Part shown: positions 8,475-19,179 of the stretch, piece by piece | How the letters are laid out: every line of letters starts with the position of its first letter | Numbering within the stretch: the stretch's first letter is position 1 | From: Hydractinia symbiolongicarpus | Lineage: Eukaryota > Cnidaria > Hydrozoa > Anthoathecata > Hydractiniidae | Reading direction: 5' to 3' | DNA: 64,000 bases | NCBI RefSeq assembly: GCF_029227915.1 | Contig: NC_079875.1 | Location: forward strand, 27,962,001-28,026,000 | Made by a program: the position numbers and the translations under genes | The notes under the pieces: generated by a model | Seen by the model: only the letters and a program-made list of their open reading frames with translations | The model's database searches: none | What the model was told of the DNA's origin: nothing

Positions 8475-11400
8475 GGTGGATGGTGTTAATGAATGTGGCT
8501 GGTGTCTTGCAGGAGGCAGGGCATGCTTATTCAAGCGCCCGTGCCAGATCTTCATGTTTCCACATTCATAGGTGTTTGTTTCAATACAGCCAAAATCAAA
8601 TAGCTTTTCGGTCATCCCTGTAAAGGGGAGAATACAGAAGTTTTCCACTTGCTTCTTATTCTTTGGGGAAAAACGTCCTTTTTTCATTAACATCTCTGTC
8701 TTAAAAGGTTAGTTATATTTGCATTGCGATGTAATTACTCATATTCTCTCTCCCATTATAGCTACGTAAGGCATGCAAATACAACAGTTGCACAAGATAC
8801 AATTCTATTCTCCTGCAAAAAGGATCAATCTACACTTTGATACCTTCTGCCATGGCTCGGACCGTGTTTAAACCGAAGACTTTCCACATTGCTCTATCAC
8901 AAAGCCCACAGTTGGTTAGATACTGGTGTCAGTTCTATGAAATAAATGCCAGTGATGAGAGGCAGAGCGCAGCTCTTGCATTTTCTTTATCACATGTTCC
9001 AGAACTTTGGTTAAGTCTTCTTAAAGTGGGACTGTTTGGGGTTTTCTCAGATTTATCTGTCTGTTGGTGGTTAGCCTGTAAGTAGAATCTGCAAAAAAAT
9101 ATTGATTCCACTTCTTCCAAAAAACTAAAAACCTGCCGACTTATTCTGCTTCCTCATTTTTACCTTTATTAAACAGGTAGAACTGCAAAAATTATGCTGC
9201 TCGTTTGATTAGGTAATATAGATTTCTCTTCAAGCATTCATGTCATGCCTGCTGCTTTTTGTGTTCTCGATGGAACTTGCCAGACAGTCAAAATTCTGCC
9301 GATTGTTCATGTCATGACTATCATTGTGTTCATGTCACACATCTTTCTTTACATTAAAGTAGTTATAACAATGAGCTATTCGCCTAATGTCCCTGTCTTA
9401 CCGCCCTTGACACCTCAAACACTTTGTCCTTCTTCTCTTTCAATTGCCAGAAAAATCAAGATCCGATGTGCATGATAGTCTTGTCAATTCGACATATCTT
9501 CCCAGTGCTGTTGTTTCTAAATTTTGCAACAAGTCTGTCAAAAAAAAACGGGATTGTAGTTTTCATCCTCCTCCACTTCACGTAATGACAGTGGAACAGA
9601 CCATTTGTCATTGCAGTGCATTTCTCTTAATGCCTGGAGTAATTTTCTCTAAGGACATTAACATCACAATGTCAATGGCTGCAGGGAGACGAAGGGTCTT
9701 TTTTGTTATCTTGTTCACTTTGATATTTAAAAGAATCATTTGGTGCTTGTTCTTTGGTAAACAATACAATGCTTTTTTTCAAATTGTTGGATTTTTGGCA
9801 ATTTCAATGCATTCTTGACGTTTTTCTTGTTGTGATGTTTCTTTTTAAATGTCTACTCAATTTTTATCTCGTTTTCAAACATAATGGGCATAATCGGTAG
9901 GGCCTTTTTGATTCGCCCTGTTTCCTCTAAAATGAGGGAAAACTGAAAAGAACATTTTAATATTAACACCTTTTTAAACAAGCATCAGGAAAATTAAGAT
10001 CGATCCTAATTCTGTGCAGTTTTGGCAACAGTCAGGCTTGCTTGCATCCAAGTAATCACAGATTTTTGGGAGTTCAAAATCTTTTTAAACAAAAGTACTT
10101 ACAGCTAAGGGTAAATTTGAAACACCGATATTTTTTCCCTTAATTCTTTAAATTATTACTTTTTTTAAATTAACAAAATTGCTTTTTTTACAACGAATAT
10201 GTAGTCAAATAACAAAAGAGTTGAGAAATATTCTTTTTTACATTATATGCAAATAAGTGTTATTAAGTTACTGGTGCTCAATAGTTATATTGAAAAGCTA
10301 TTTTATATAGAGAACATTATGGCACATCTTTTAATTTCGGAAATTATTGCATTATTATTTAGAACTAGTTATTGGTCCGTGGAAAAATCTACGGGTTCCC
10401 TTATCCTGCATTTTGTGGGGTTAGCTACTGCGCTACTATTTTGGGCAGAGACTATTATTAGATTGGCTATTATTGGTGGTGACCACATTTGATATTTGTG
10501 TTTCCATTGCACGTCTTTTTAACTAAACTTCGGGTCCTCGCAGATACAGACAAAATACGGCTATTATTAAGAAAACTACAACCCTTTGCATTTTGCATTT
10601 CCATCACGTGAAGTAAGAAAATTATCTCTTTAAGCAAATCAGCCATTGATTCTCATGTTTTGGAAAGGGTGTTTGCTTCAATGTACACTCTCAAGCGATC
10701 AAAGATAGCCATTCGTTTTGCTAAAGAACTCTCAGATGGAAAAGTAAACATTCTTTGCATTTCTCAATAGTCATCCATTAAACGTGTGGAAAGGCTTTGG
10801 TATTGAATTACTTTTGTGGAAAATTTATAGTTGGCATTGCGACTTTATTCAAAGTGCGTGTTTAAAAAAGGGAGGAAAGGGCATGCATTCCACCAAAGTT
10901 TACTTCAAGTGATGAGAGAATCAAATTAAACAACATATACGGCTGCAAAATATTAATTATCTACAGTATCTACCAGCAACCTAATCCAAGAGATGGCAAT
11001 GGATTATCTTATTCGCAACAGACTGAGTTTTACACACAGTATTTAAATGTTTCTTTCATCGTCACTACTACTGCTATTGTCATTATTTTCCTCATGTGTC
11101 AACTGTGAGAAAAAATAAACTGTTTATGCCAAAAGGCAACTGTTTAGAAGTAGCAGATCCACCCAATATCTTTACTAAAAAATCGTAGTGTTCAAAAAAA
11201 ATTTAACCACTTCCAGAACGAGAACCAAATATTACTGCTTTTGAAATTGATTGATGGATTTTCTTTGTTTTACAGATTTTCTTTGTTTTTTTTTCAATGA
11301 CACGATTTTTGCCTTTTCTTTGAACAGCAGTTTTGAAACTGGTCAACTATTATCTTCTTTCGTGGTGTCTATGGTTCTTCTTATTCTTATTCCTTGTTAC

Positions 11401-11569
11401 TAGTAGCTATTCTCAAAAAGGACCAAAAAATAGTAACAGTTAAACTTTTTCAAGCGGTAGTAATGTTCACCTGTCAGTTTCTTAACGACAGTCTCTTTTA
11501 ATTGATACTTAAAAATCATGCTATAATTTTTTTTTTTTTTTGAAGACATCACTTTCTAATTATTTTTCC
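8475..11569. other. Three kilobases without a recognisable gene
   Basis: Open frames at 8837-9085, 9444-9818 and 10247-10492 (all +) have no domain I recognise. The last is hydrophobic and AT-driven. A possible splice acceptor (pyrimidine tract plus TATAG) lies near 8760 before a less AT-biased stretch (8761-9085), which could be an exon of an unidentified gene, but I see no corroborating partner. Poly-T runs occur near 11528. No RNA genes or element ends were identified. Confidence 0.35.
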
Positions 11570-12027
11570 TTAAATTTCATCACTTTCAGGATCAAATAAT
11601 AGGCCTAGTCTTGCCACCAAATCCTTACCTTCGATTGGACTATTTTTCGTGAGCTACCTGTTTCAGCAAATAGTGAAAAGGGGCCGACATGATAGTCTGA
11701 ATTCTCATCTGAATCCAACGGAGACAGACGCCAACGTTTCTCTCTGAAGGATTTTTTTATGTTTGTCTTTAAAAGTGAGTATATTTTGTGTGAAAAAATA
11801 AATAAAACAAGTATCACAGTGGTGAACTATACCTCTGAAAGAAGTTACATTGTCTGATGTTAATTCCGTCATATGTGGTCACAAATGTTTTGATGCCATC
11901 ACCGTTACAACTATTATCCCAGACTAACTTTAATGATTCCATATCTTTTTAGGTTCTAGTGAAACGAAAAGAAACAATTGGCACAATTTATACATGAAAA
12001 GGTGTTAAGAATTATCAATGTTTATGG

Positions 12028-12348
12028 TCAAACACTAAAATAAATAAATTTTCTTAATGTGAAATTACATTGTTTACGTTGGAAAAGCATGTACTTAGTT
12101 GTATTTCCATCGCGTGACAAGTAGCTATTAAGTTGTTTAGCTTCTTCACCTGATGTCTTTACCTGGAGAACATGATTTGAAATCATGTTATTGACATAGC
12201 ATTGTGTCGTAAAAATCAAACTGAAAATTGAAAAATCTGTAGGTATCTGACCTGACAAGACATCTGGTGTAGTTTCGCCAGGCATTACTGAGACTGGGAG
12301 TTTCATTTGATCGGAAATAAACCGTCGTGTAAATTGAGCAATACGCAA
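12028..12348 (-). CDS. Hypothetical ORF of the duplicated segment (copy A)
   Basis: 106 codons with SVMPGETTPDVLSGQIP near the N-terminus and MISNHVLQVKTSGEEAKQL in the C-terminal half. Near-identical frames occur at 28958-29278 and 28538-28948 (the two tandem copies inside copy B), with scattered substitutions but no frame loss in the shared core. I know no family for it. It may be an exon of a multi-exon mobile-element gene, because neighbouring minus-strand frames (12679-12876, 15224-15424) also recur. Function unknown; its coding status rests only on frame conservation. Confidence 0.35.
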   Translation of the reverse strand: MRIAQFTRRFISDQMKLPVSVMPGETTPDVLSGQIPTDFSIFSLIFTTQCYVNNMISNHVLQVKTSGEEAKQLNSYLSRDGNTTKYMLFQRKQCNFTLRKFIYFSV

Positions 12349-13775
12349 TATTTAAAAGTATTCAATCATTAGGAACCTCATTAACAATTGCAAATCATCA
12401 CCCGCAGCATTTATTTCCGTCAAGGTTTCGGTATGTTTCCCAAAGTTTGATTAGGATCAAGAGTTAGTTTTTGTGCACAATGATCGAACTTTATTGCATA
12501 TTTTAACGAGTTGAAATGCCACAAAGCAAATAAAAATACCTCTTTTTTTCTCCTTAACTAGGTTAAAAGTCATACATTTTAGCCATATGTTTTACTGTTT
12601 ACTATTCCGTACAAACAAGACAACATATGTACTTTTTTATGGGGATTTCATCATTAATAAGGAAATCATAAAAGCGCATTAACAAGGACAGATACTTCTT
12701 ACTAACAGTGGGGCATACGATTGTTTTTCGCAGTACTTGGTAAGAAACTCATTTCTAATGATGTTCTGGTCCAGGAGGGCTGCCAAGTCATCCGTTTTCA
12801 TAGCTTTCATGATATTTTGAATGTTTAAAACTTCACTAGATGCGGTACTGGCATCTAACCTCCCATCAACTGACACTACAAATTTTAATTTTATCCTTCA
12901 ATAAAAAAGTATAATGTGTATAATTTAGCGTTTTCTGAAAGATATTTTTGGTTTGCTAAGTGTACCTGTTAATATCTGTACCGCAAGCAAAAAAATTGCC
13001 AAAAGTGTAATTATGATAACAGGTTATACTAATTTAAGCAAATGAGTTTCCTTTCAATTAGTCAATTTATTGTTTTCTCGTCCGGTTTATCGGAAATCCA
13101 GATATGGAGATTTGGATAAACTATGTTAAAGAATGGCATTCTTCGCTCCACTCAACAACGAAGCGAAAATGTCATTTGCAAATACTATTGATAAAAAGAA
13201 AAAGCGAATCTAAGGTCTTTTCTCTAAATTTTGTGTTTTCAAGGGGTTTTACGTTTCTTTGTTAAGTTTGGAGTTTTTTTCCAATTTTGACAGTAGCCAT
13301 ATTTGTTTTTATTATTTTCACGTTGTCGATTTCGTTTAAGATTTTGGATTCGATTTTTGGCGCGTTTTTCATAGTCGAATTCTAAATATTTTATGAGACA
13401 TCTAATTATGTCTCATGAAACATTTAGAATTTGCCTACCTTTTAAATACTGAAACGAAATGACATAGGTTGTTTTACGAAACGAAATTAAATGTGCTTGA
13501 ATTTGCAGAAAGGTTCTGTGCAACGCACACACGAAGTAATAGCTATATAGAGAAGTAAAAAAATATGTCCCAATCTCCCTAATTGTTGACATATAAATTA
13601 AAATTATCTCTGTTATTGATTATTTTTAAATTTGAAATAAATGTAGCTGTCTGTTTCCTATCGCTTATTTACTAAAACAAACAATTATTATATTTAATTT
13701 AACATATGCTCTAATGCGATATTTAATTACTCTTCAATAAAACAAAGCAACATAAGCAAATAACCACTATTTAAC

Positions 13776-14081
13776 ATGATGAAAACTGATACAAATGTTA
13801 GTAAAGTCTTCGCTATGTACACACCTAGGAAGAAAAGGTTAATTGGGTTCATCCGGGCGAGTAGCTTTCAACATAAAGGAATTATAGCTGAGGCTGATGT
13901 CACCATGTTTCTACATGACAATACCGAAGTATGTGTCATTCTTATAAACGGACACATCCTGCAACATAGAAAAAGAGAATTTGAACCGCGTTTGAAGATG
14001 TTTATATCAAATAAGAAAAATCACCTTGGTGTATCCCCAAAGTGTCTTCATAAATTATCATTCCGACATTTACCCAATTAG
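13776..14081 (+). CDS. Hypothetical 101-residue ORF of the duplicated segment (copy A)
   Basis: Starts MMKTDTNVSKVFAMYTPRKK and is rich in charged and aromatic residues. The copy at 31351-31656 keeps the same start, stop and length with two amino-acid changes (Arg/Gln and His/Tyr). I recognise no domain. The plus-strand orientation is opposite to the other conserved frames of the segment. It could be an internal exon or a small gene. No promoter or splice evidence is visible. Confidence 0.35.
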   Translation: MMKTDTNVSKVFAMYTPRKKRLIGFIRASSFQHKGIIAEADVTMFLHDNTEVCVILINGHILQHRKREFEPRLKMFISNKKNHLGVSPKCLHKLSFRHLPN

Positions 14082-14488
14082 ATGTGCGTTTTCGAATGTA
14101 TCCTAGGAGTATAAAAGAGTATAAAATTTTAGTATTTTGCATTGTATAAACTGCCATGATTTTAATCATATACATAAACAATGTTAAGCAACGCCACCAC
14201 CGCCACCAAAATTACTAATTAGCAAATTAGTTACCCGAATTATATTGCATTACACATTATTTTCCTAATTTTGATATTAATGAAAATATTCGTATATAAG
14301 ATCCATGCAAAAATCCACACAGTGGCGTTAAAGTCATTTGAAGAAATAAGATTTTGTGAGGAGCTGTTACAAAGATGATGGGAATTAAATGTAGTTGAAT
14401 ACGCTATCAATCCGTTTGTTTCAGAATGGATGATTGACTTAGCTTTTGGGAATTATTCTCCTAAGACACTGGCTAGTTATGAAAGCTA

Positions 14489-14710
14489 TTGGTCGAAAAG
14501 GAAATGGCCAAACAGTATAACTTGTCCAGTCCTGGAAAGGTTTGTGAACTTTGCAAAATTATTGAACCAGGTTTGACTAATATTGAAGATATTTACATCA
14601 AATACCTTCACAATGTTCGCATATCCCGATTGCGTCCCCATAACATCAGCCTCCAAAGCTGCGGTAGAACAGGATTTGTTGACAAATTTAACAACAACCT
14701 TAAAGAATAA
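14489..14710 (+). pseudogene. Open frame partly conserved in the duplicated segment
   Basis: Contains SSPGKVCELCKIIEPGLTNIEDIYIK and continues to SCGRTGFVDKFNNN. In copy B (about 32060-32275) the same reading is recognisable but frameshifted by a small deletion near 32165. The Cys pair CELC is too little to call a zinc motif. Function unknown. Confidence 0.25.
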
Positions 14711-15223
14711 AACAACTGTTTAAATTGGATTGGATGAACGAGACGAGAACATAGGTCCAATATTTACCCAATTTTTTTGCCTTTTAATATCAAAAAGTCA
14801 AAAATCCGTGTGAATGAAAGCTGTTCGGCAATATTCAAGAATAGCCCAAAACATGACCAAATATTATGTTTAATTGATGTAGTTCCAAAGAAATGGTGAA
14901 TCGAAGTATTAAAATTTATTTTGTGCCATGGCCTCACCGTGCGCATATACACACAAGGTGTATTAATATAGAGATGATAGAAAATCAGGCTGTGTCCTGT
15001 GTGGTAACATAAGGCTAACTTACTTTGAGTATTCTTTGTAATTGTGATCTGTGGGTCCATTTGATTTATTCAACAGCAAGCTTTCCTAGGCAAGATCAAC
15101 AGCATCAATCTTTGAATGACATTAATTGCATTAACCTGTCAGTCAATGCATTGAAAGTATAGTACTAAAGCTTTTTCTATGCCTCAAGTTGGAGGTGCAA
15201 CTGTATGACCATTAATTCAGCAA

Positions 15224-15424
15224 TTAATGGATGGCAAGAAAAGAAATGGCTGTTTGTACTCCAAGTTTATTTCTTTTCACTAGAATTTTTAATTCCCTGT
15301 GTAAACGTTCATTCCTATTGGTCCCCATGCCTACATGAATATTAGAAACGCATCCAACAGCAATATTCGGTTTAAGAGTTTTCACTTCCCTTAGGAAAAT
15401 TTGATTAAAAAATATTCCAGCCAT
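15224..15424 (-). pseudogene. C-terminal fragment with GTNRNERLHRELK motif (copy A)
   Basis: 66 residues, including VGCVSNIHVGMGTNRNERLH and RNKLGVQTAISFLAIH. The same fragment forms the end of the minus-strand frame at 32780-32974 in copy B, where it has been fused by chance to Penelope-like reverse-transcriptase sequence through the insertion at 32987. I recall similar GTNRNE-LH motifs in unclassified repeat-associated cnidarian proteins but cannot name a family. Confidence 0.35.
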
Positions 15425-15697
15425 TGTAATAAATGTTTTCCTATTTCTTTACGAAACAATCAAAACTGTTATTATTTGTTCAATGCTTGCTGTACATTTT
15501 ATTCTACTTGTTTCCAAGTCATTTTTCTGTAAAAAATTCAAGCTTACACACATGGAAAAAGGGATGTTTTTAGAAAGAGTCTTGATAAGTTGCTAAATTG
15601 CATGAAATCAGTCTAGTTTCACACTACACGTCGGAAAAATTTCTTGAAGCTTGTTCCGCGAATGACAACAATTATCTATACAAACTAGCCGGAAAAC

Positions 15698-16180
15698 CCG
15701 GCGTCAAAACGCCGAGGTAAGTCACAAGTCAAGGTGTGACCCACCGTTGAACACTATGTGGAGCGCTTAATAAGAGCCGTAAACTGTGCCACGGGGTCAG
15801 GTGGAGCGCTTTAGTACAGGTATGCAGTATATCGTTAATCGAGTAAATCGCACACAACACTATAGTCTTAAACACCAGATTGAGTAATTAATAAGAACAT
15901 CAACTGTGCCACACATTCAGGTAAAGTGCTTTAGTACAGCCATATAGTGTGTAGAAAATGAAGTGAAGTGCACATAACTTTACGGTGTTTCCGGTGTAAT
16001 ATACTATTCAAAAAATAACTTTCGACAACTTAGGTAAAACAAAAACACAGATTACAATTCAATGTTACCCTGTCATAGCGAAAGCAGCTGGCCAACATTT
16101 TTTATTTTTCAGGGAATGTTCCCGGGAAAAGTTCAAAAAAATGTTAAGCTGAGCGCTTAGTATAGGTAAACAATGTGTAC
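15698..16180 (+). repeat. Degenerate GCGCTTTAGTACAG repeat cluster 1
   Basis: At least three diverged repeats of GAGCGCTT(T)AGTACAGGTA followed by ATGCAGT or TATAGTGTG, plus a CCCGGCGTCAAAACGCCG hairpin near 15700. A stretch around the second motif (about 15925-15977) matches 35970-36022 almost exactly. Both clusters lie directly downstream of the duplicated segment, so the cluster may belong to the same larger unit. Confidence 0.55.
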
Positions 16181-16205
16181 TTTTTTCTGTAAAAAACTGT
16201 CTTGC

Positions 16206-16416
16206 GTCGTATTGTTTGTGATTGAAGGATTGTTTTTTCTCTTTAAGATTTTCTCAGTGAATAGTTATAGATCCAAGTTGGACAGTACTCATACTTGTAA
16301 TAAGCAAGAAAGTGTATTCAGCACCTTCTTCTGGGAGCCTAATCCCAATTTTATTTACATCCACCGTCCTTGTAGACAAGATACTTCATGCAGCTTGCTG
16401 TATTGTAAACCTTTTT
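16206..16416 (+). repeat. Dispersed repeat D1, copy 2
   Basis: Second copy of 7874-8085 (same orientation), with roughly ten substitutions and a short deletion near 16388. Confidence 0.75.
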
Positions 16417-16574
16417 CAATAAATTTGGTAGCTGCAATGCTTTCAATGGCTTAAGTGTGACGATCGTGCCATTACTGCGGTGGATTCATCGCAAATTACA
16501 ATTGCTCAGCTTACATACTGTTCTTTAGTAGAAGTTCTTTTCTGCAACAAAGTGAATCGGTGAAAAAAATTTTC

Positions 16575-16700
16575 CTAGCGGTTGCAATTTACCCCGACTG
16601 ACCATTGATTGGTCAACCCACCGAGAAAGTGGAGTGTTTTCCCACAAGAAGTAGGGCCTGTGAAAATAGCCGTATTAGGTTCTTTAACAATATCCAGCAT
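16575..16700 (-). pseudogene. Truncated A32-like packaging ATPase (N-terminal Walker A fragment)
   Basis: Too short for most ORF callers. From ATG at 16700 the minus strand encodes 41 residues with AIFTGPTSCGKT, a Walker A (P-loop) motif 12 residues from the start, preceded by MLDIVKEPNT. In Polinton, adintovirus and related packaging ATPases the P-loop lies this close to the N-terminus. After GKT-LHFL the similarity ends and a stop follows at 16575, so the Walker B and remaining domain are gone. Its start lies 46 bp downstream of the HNH frame's stop, with a perfect 16-bp palindrome between. The assignment rests on the short motif plus context. Confidence 0.5.
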
Positions 16701-16712
16701 TTATTCTTCATG

Positions 16713-16728
16713 TATACCACGTGGTATA
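16713..16728. promoter_or_regulatory. Perfect palindrome between HNH and ATPase frames
   Basis: TATACCACGTGGTATA, 16 bp, perfectly self-complementary with a CACGTG core. It lies 12 bp upstream of the ATPase ATG and 18 bp after the HNH stop. A related but spaced dyad sits just upstream of the HNH start (17416-17443). Both contain GGTATACA on the coding strand, which suggests a shared promoter or transcript-processing signal; that is inference. Confidence 0.45.
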
Positions 16729-16746
16729 TATGAAACTTGTAGGTGC

Positions 16747-17411
16747 TTATTCTGTAATTATTCGATTACCCTTTGATATATTTTCACTTGCCCACATTGG
16801 TTGACTATTGGTGTAGTGCAACCGTCTCGCTACATCATCAAGCGACGGAGCAACACCATTTTTCTTATATTGTAGGGAATTTTATGTTCAGTATGCCAAT
16901 CTCCATAATTGTCCCAATTAATACCTTCAGTGAACTGAACTTCGATATGATCCCTCAGTATAGCCATATTGCACCCAAGGTACTCTTGAGATCTCAGGTC
17001 TTTGCTCCTCTGTAGGGTATGGCTGACCTGACTGCGTACAACATGGGCGAGATGGCCAGGGGGATCATGATTTTTACAGGTGGATCTTATCCTACCACAT
17101 GGGCATATTTTGCTGCCTCCACAATCTTTACATTTAGATCTTATCTTGTTATGTGGGCATATACCTCTACCTCCACAATCTTTACATATGGATTTTATCC
17201 TACTATGTTCGATGCATATTTGATTACCTCCGCAATCCTTACATTGATATCTTATCCTACCATGTTCAATGCACCTATTTCGTTCCCTTGACGCCTTCAT
17301 GCCGTCTAGGCATTTGATACATTGTTTTGTCCGCTGCCCATTACGCTTGTTGATCTTGAAATTGCCTAATGTAAAAGAGCGATAGCATTTATTGCATTTC
17401 TTGGTCCCCAT
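16747..17411 (-). pseudogene. Zinc-cluster protein with C-terminal HNH endonuclease domain (one frameshift)
   Basis: Residues 1-35 carry CNKCYRSF and CIKC, a zinc-ribbon-like pair. Residues 48-118 hold four consecutive repeats of the C-EHGRIR-CKDCGG type (CIEHGRIR, CIEHSRIK, CPHNKIR, CPCGRIR with CKDCGG between). The C-terminal part has the HNH signature: YLGCN, FTEGINWDNYGDWHTEHKIP. A one-base loss in an A run near 16862 shifts the frame. The next frame supplies RRLHYTNSQPMWASENIS and a stop at 16747, the usual end of this HNH type. Similar Cys-rich plus HNH proteins occur in large DNA viruses and phages and cut DNA, often as homing nucleases. The start is the ATG 4 bp after a strong dyad. 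Confidence 0.65.
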
Positions 17412-17415
17412 ATTG

Positions 17416-17443
17416 TTTGTGTATACCGCCTGATATACACAAA
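17416..17443. promoter_or_regulatory. 10-bp-arm inverted repeat immediately upstream of the HNH start
   Basis: TTTGTGTATA and TATACACAAA flank an 8-base spacer. The dyad sits 4 bp upstream of the HNH ATG and 20 bp after the stop of the 80-residue frame. It could be a promoter operator or an RNA hairpin ending the upstream transcript. It shares GGTATACA with the palindrome at 16713-16728. Confidence 0.45.
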
Positions 17444-17463
17444 TTTTTCGCTGGACTATTATT

Positions 17464-17706
17464 CTATTTTGGAGGCATCATGGAACGCTTATACCAGCCT
17501 TGTTTTATTGCGTAATCGTCAAATAAGATCGTACCAGTCATATATCCAGCGAGCTTAAGCCCATCCTCCAGATCCATCTTCGCACCTGGTCGAGAAACGC
17601 CTAATGCTTTTTTGGCACCCAGTGCCAAGACGATTGTATATGAAACTAGTCTGACAGACTCCCATAGACTATCAACAACTTCCTTCTGATATTCTTTGCC
17701 GCTCAT
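17464..17706 (-). CDS. 80-residue hypothetical protein of the virus-like cluster
   Basis: Intact frame from ATG 17706 to TAG 17464. It has an amphipathic N-terminus (KEYQKEVVDSLWESVR), one hydrophobic segment around LVSYTIVLALGAKKAL, and a second weaker one around LAGYMTGTILFDDYA. The C-terminus is basic. I recognise no family. Its ATG is 12 bp after the stop of the 113-residue frame, as in tightly packed viral operon-like clusters. A virion or membrane-associated role is only a guess from neighbours. Confidence 0.45.
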   Translation of the reverse strand: MSGKEYQKEVVDSLWESVRLVSYTIVLALGAKKALGVSRPGAKMDLEDGLKLAGYMTGTILFDDYAIKQGWYKRSMMPPK

Positions 17707-17718
17707 TTATATTATACA

Positions 17719-18060
17719 TCACCGCATCTTAAAAATATCAATATCGTGGTTCGTGGTAGGTTTTTGATGAACCGCTGGTGGAGGCTGCTGAGTATTCGCG
17801 GATTTTTTACGAGTAAAATATATGACACTTCCGATACAGGCGATCGCAAGTAGGCCTCCACCAATGTATATTCCACTGCCTGACTGTACAAAACTCACTC
17901 CAGAAGAGTTTTTGACTGGAGGTTGTACAGCACCCTCTTGTTTAAGTTCTTCCTTCCTTTTCTTCATCAGTGCGGCTAATTTGTGGCCTTGGGCTACTCT
18001 ACCAGGATGCTTCACTGGTTTTGTTAAAACTCTTTCTTCTTGTGGTTGAACTTCGCTCAT
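17719..18060 (-). CDS. 113-residue single-pass membrane protein of the virus-like cluster
   Basis: Intact frame with a basic N-terminal half (KHPGRVAQGHKLAALMKKRK), one clear transmembrane segment at about residues 62-83 (GIYIGGGLLAIACIGSVIYF followed by TRKK), and a Pro/Gln-rich tail. The Lys/Arg after the membrane segment predicts the C-terminus on the inner side. No homologue comes to mind. It is the most upstream readable frame of the cluster. Composition and intactness contrast with the decayed retroelements around it. Confidence 0.5.
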   Translation of the reverse strand: MSEVQPQEERVLTKPVKHPGRVAQGHKLAALMKKRKEELKQEGAVQPPVKNSSGVSFVQSGSGIYIGGGLLAIACIGSVIYFTRKKSANTQQPPPAVHQKPTTNHDIDIFKMR

Positions 18061-18129
18061 TTTTTATAAGACGCGAGAATTATAAAATTACTTCCCTAAT
18101 CACTAGGGACCTGTCTTGCATCTGTTCTC

Positions 18130-18890
18130 AAATCTGCCAAAATCAGTGGACATCTGTTACTAAGAGATTCTGTCGACCCTTGTGTGTCTAAGTGCGTACC
18201 AGATTTAAAAGCTGGAAATTGGAAAGTTAGTGAGGCAGTTCTTTCGGCGGATAGGCAGCTCAATTTCAAAAGGATTTTATGTTTGCATCAGACTGGTCGA
18301 GCTGGCTTAGGGCTCTTAGACCACAAAAATATACCACCAAAAGGCACTTATGCTTACCAAAAGCTTGTTTCCAATATCATTGAAGAAAATGAAGAAGATA
18401 TTTACCATGCCAGAGCTGTACAGTTGCATTTGCAAGGCAATTGGACGAAATGGTGCTCTTATATGAAAAATGATTTATCTTGGAGAAAAATTCTTTTACT
18501 GCCACAATGTCTAACTTCCTTTTGTATAGAGGCAACCTACGACACCCTTCCCTCTCCAACCAATCTTGTGAGATAGGGAATTGAGAAAGACAAAAGTTGC
18601 ATTCTGTGCAACAAACCATCCTCAAATGTCTCTCACATATTGGATGCCTGTAGGACCTCCCTTACGCAGGGTAGATACCGTCATGACTCGGTTTTAGTAG
18701 TTTTGGTTAAGGCATTAAAAGAGTTTTTGGTATTATATGAACCTCTTAGGGTTTCCAAGTGCAACAAAATTAATTTCATTCCGGCCGGTCAATCATCATC
18801 TAAGAAGAGGCATACAAAGTGTCCAGGCCTTCTTCACCTTGCTTTCGATTGCAAAATACTGTCAGATTTAAATTACGTTTTAGTTGTTCC
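18130..18890 (+). pseudogene. C-terminal part of a reverse-transcriptase-type element with zinc cluster
   Basis: In one frame, interrupted by a TAG at 18574, the strand encodes AVQLHLQGNWTKWCSY, DLSWRKILLLPQCLTSFC, EATYDTLPSPTNLVR-stop-GI, CILCNKPSSNVSHILDACR and GRYRHDSVLVVLVKALKEFL. The CxLC...H...C cluster after a WTxW-DLSW block is a pattern I remember from the C-termini of cnidarian and fish reverse-transcriptase elements. The stop replaces what is usually Trp. The catalytic core upstream is absent: the left edge abuts the virus-like cluster, and the right edge is cut by the TTTA tract. Confidence 0.5.
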
Positions 18891-18897
18891 ACCATAC

Positions 18898-19179
<282 letters not shown>

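Larger units (their letters stand above)
11570..15697 (+). repeat. Large duplicated segment, copy A (empty-site copy)
   Basis: About 4.1 kb that matches 25716-35742 in the same order and orientation, from TTAAATTTCATCACTTTCAGG to CTATACAAACTA-CCGGAAAA. Similarity in aligned parts is high: the 306-bp frame 13776-14081 gives a protein with only two differences from 31351-31656. Copy A lacks the non-LTR insertion, the 406-bp tandem duplication and the Penelope-like insertion of copy B. It has its own small insert near 14150-14230 and lacks about 630 bp present near 29.82-30.45 kb. It may be a segmental duplication or two copies of an unclassified large transposon; I could not identify the element class. 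Confidence 0.8.
16575..18060 (-). mobile_element. Polinton/adintovirus-like relic: compact minus-strand gene cluster
   Basis: Four minus-strand reading frames are packed head to tail with gaps of about 12, 52 and 46 bp: a 113-residue membrane protein, an 80-residue protein, a zinc-cluster HNH protein and the first 41 codons of an A32/FtsK-like packaging ATPase. This density is unlike the surrounding DNA and resembles double-stranded DNA viruses of the Polinton/adintovirus kind, where an A32-like ATPase is a hallmark gene. Capsid, protease, polymerase and integrase genes were not seen, so it is a fragment. The left end stops within the ATPase at 16575-16640; the right end is near 18.09 kb, where another retroelement begins. 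Confidence 0.5.

Noticed and set aside
10247-10492. Small hydrophobic protein
   Set aside because: Composition is what AT-rich DNA gives by chance; no neighbour, start context or conservation supports it.
16575-18060. Bacterial or phage contamination explaining the compact genes
   Set aside because: Flanks on both sides are repeats also found elsewhere in the window (D1 copy, retroelement tail), base composition is similar, and no bacterial ribosome-binding sites are seen.
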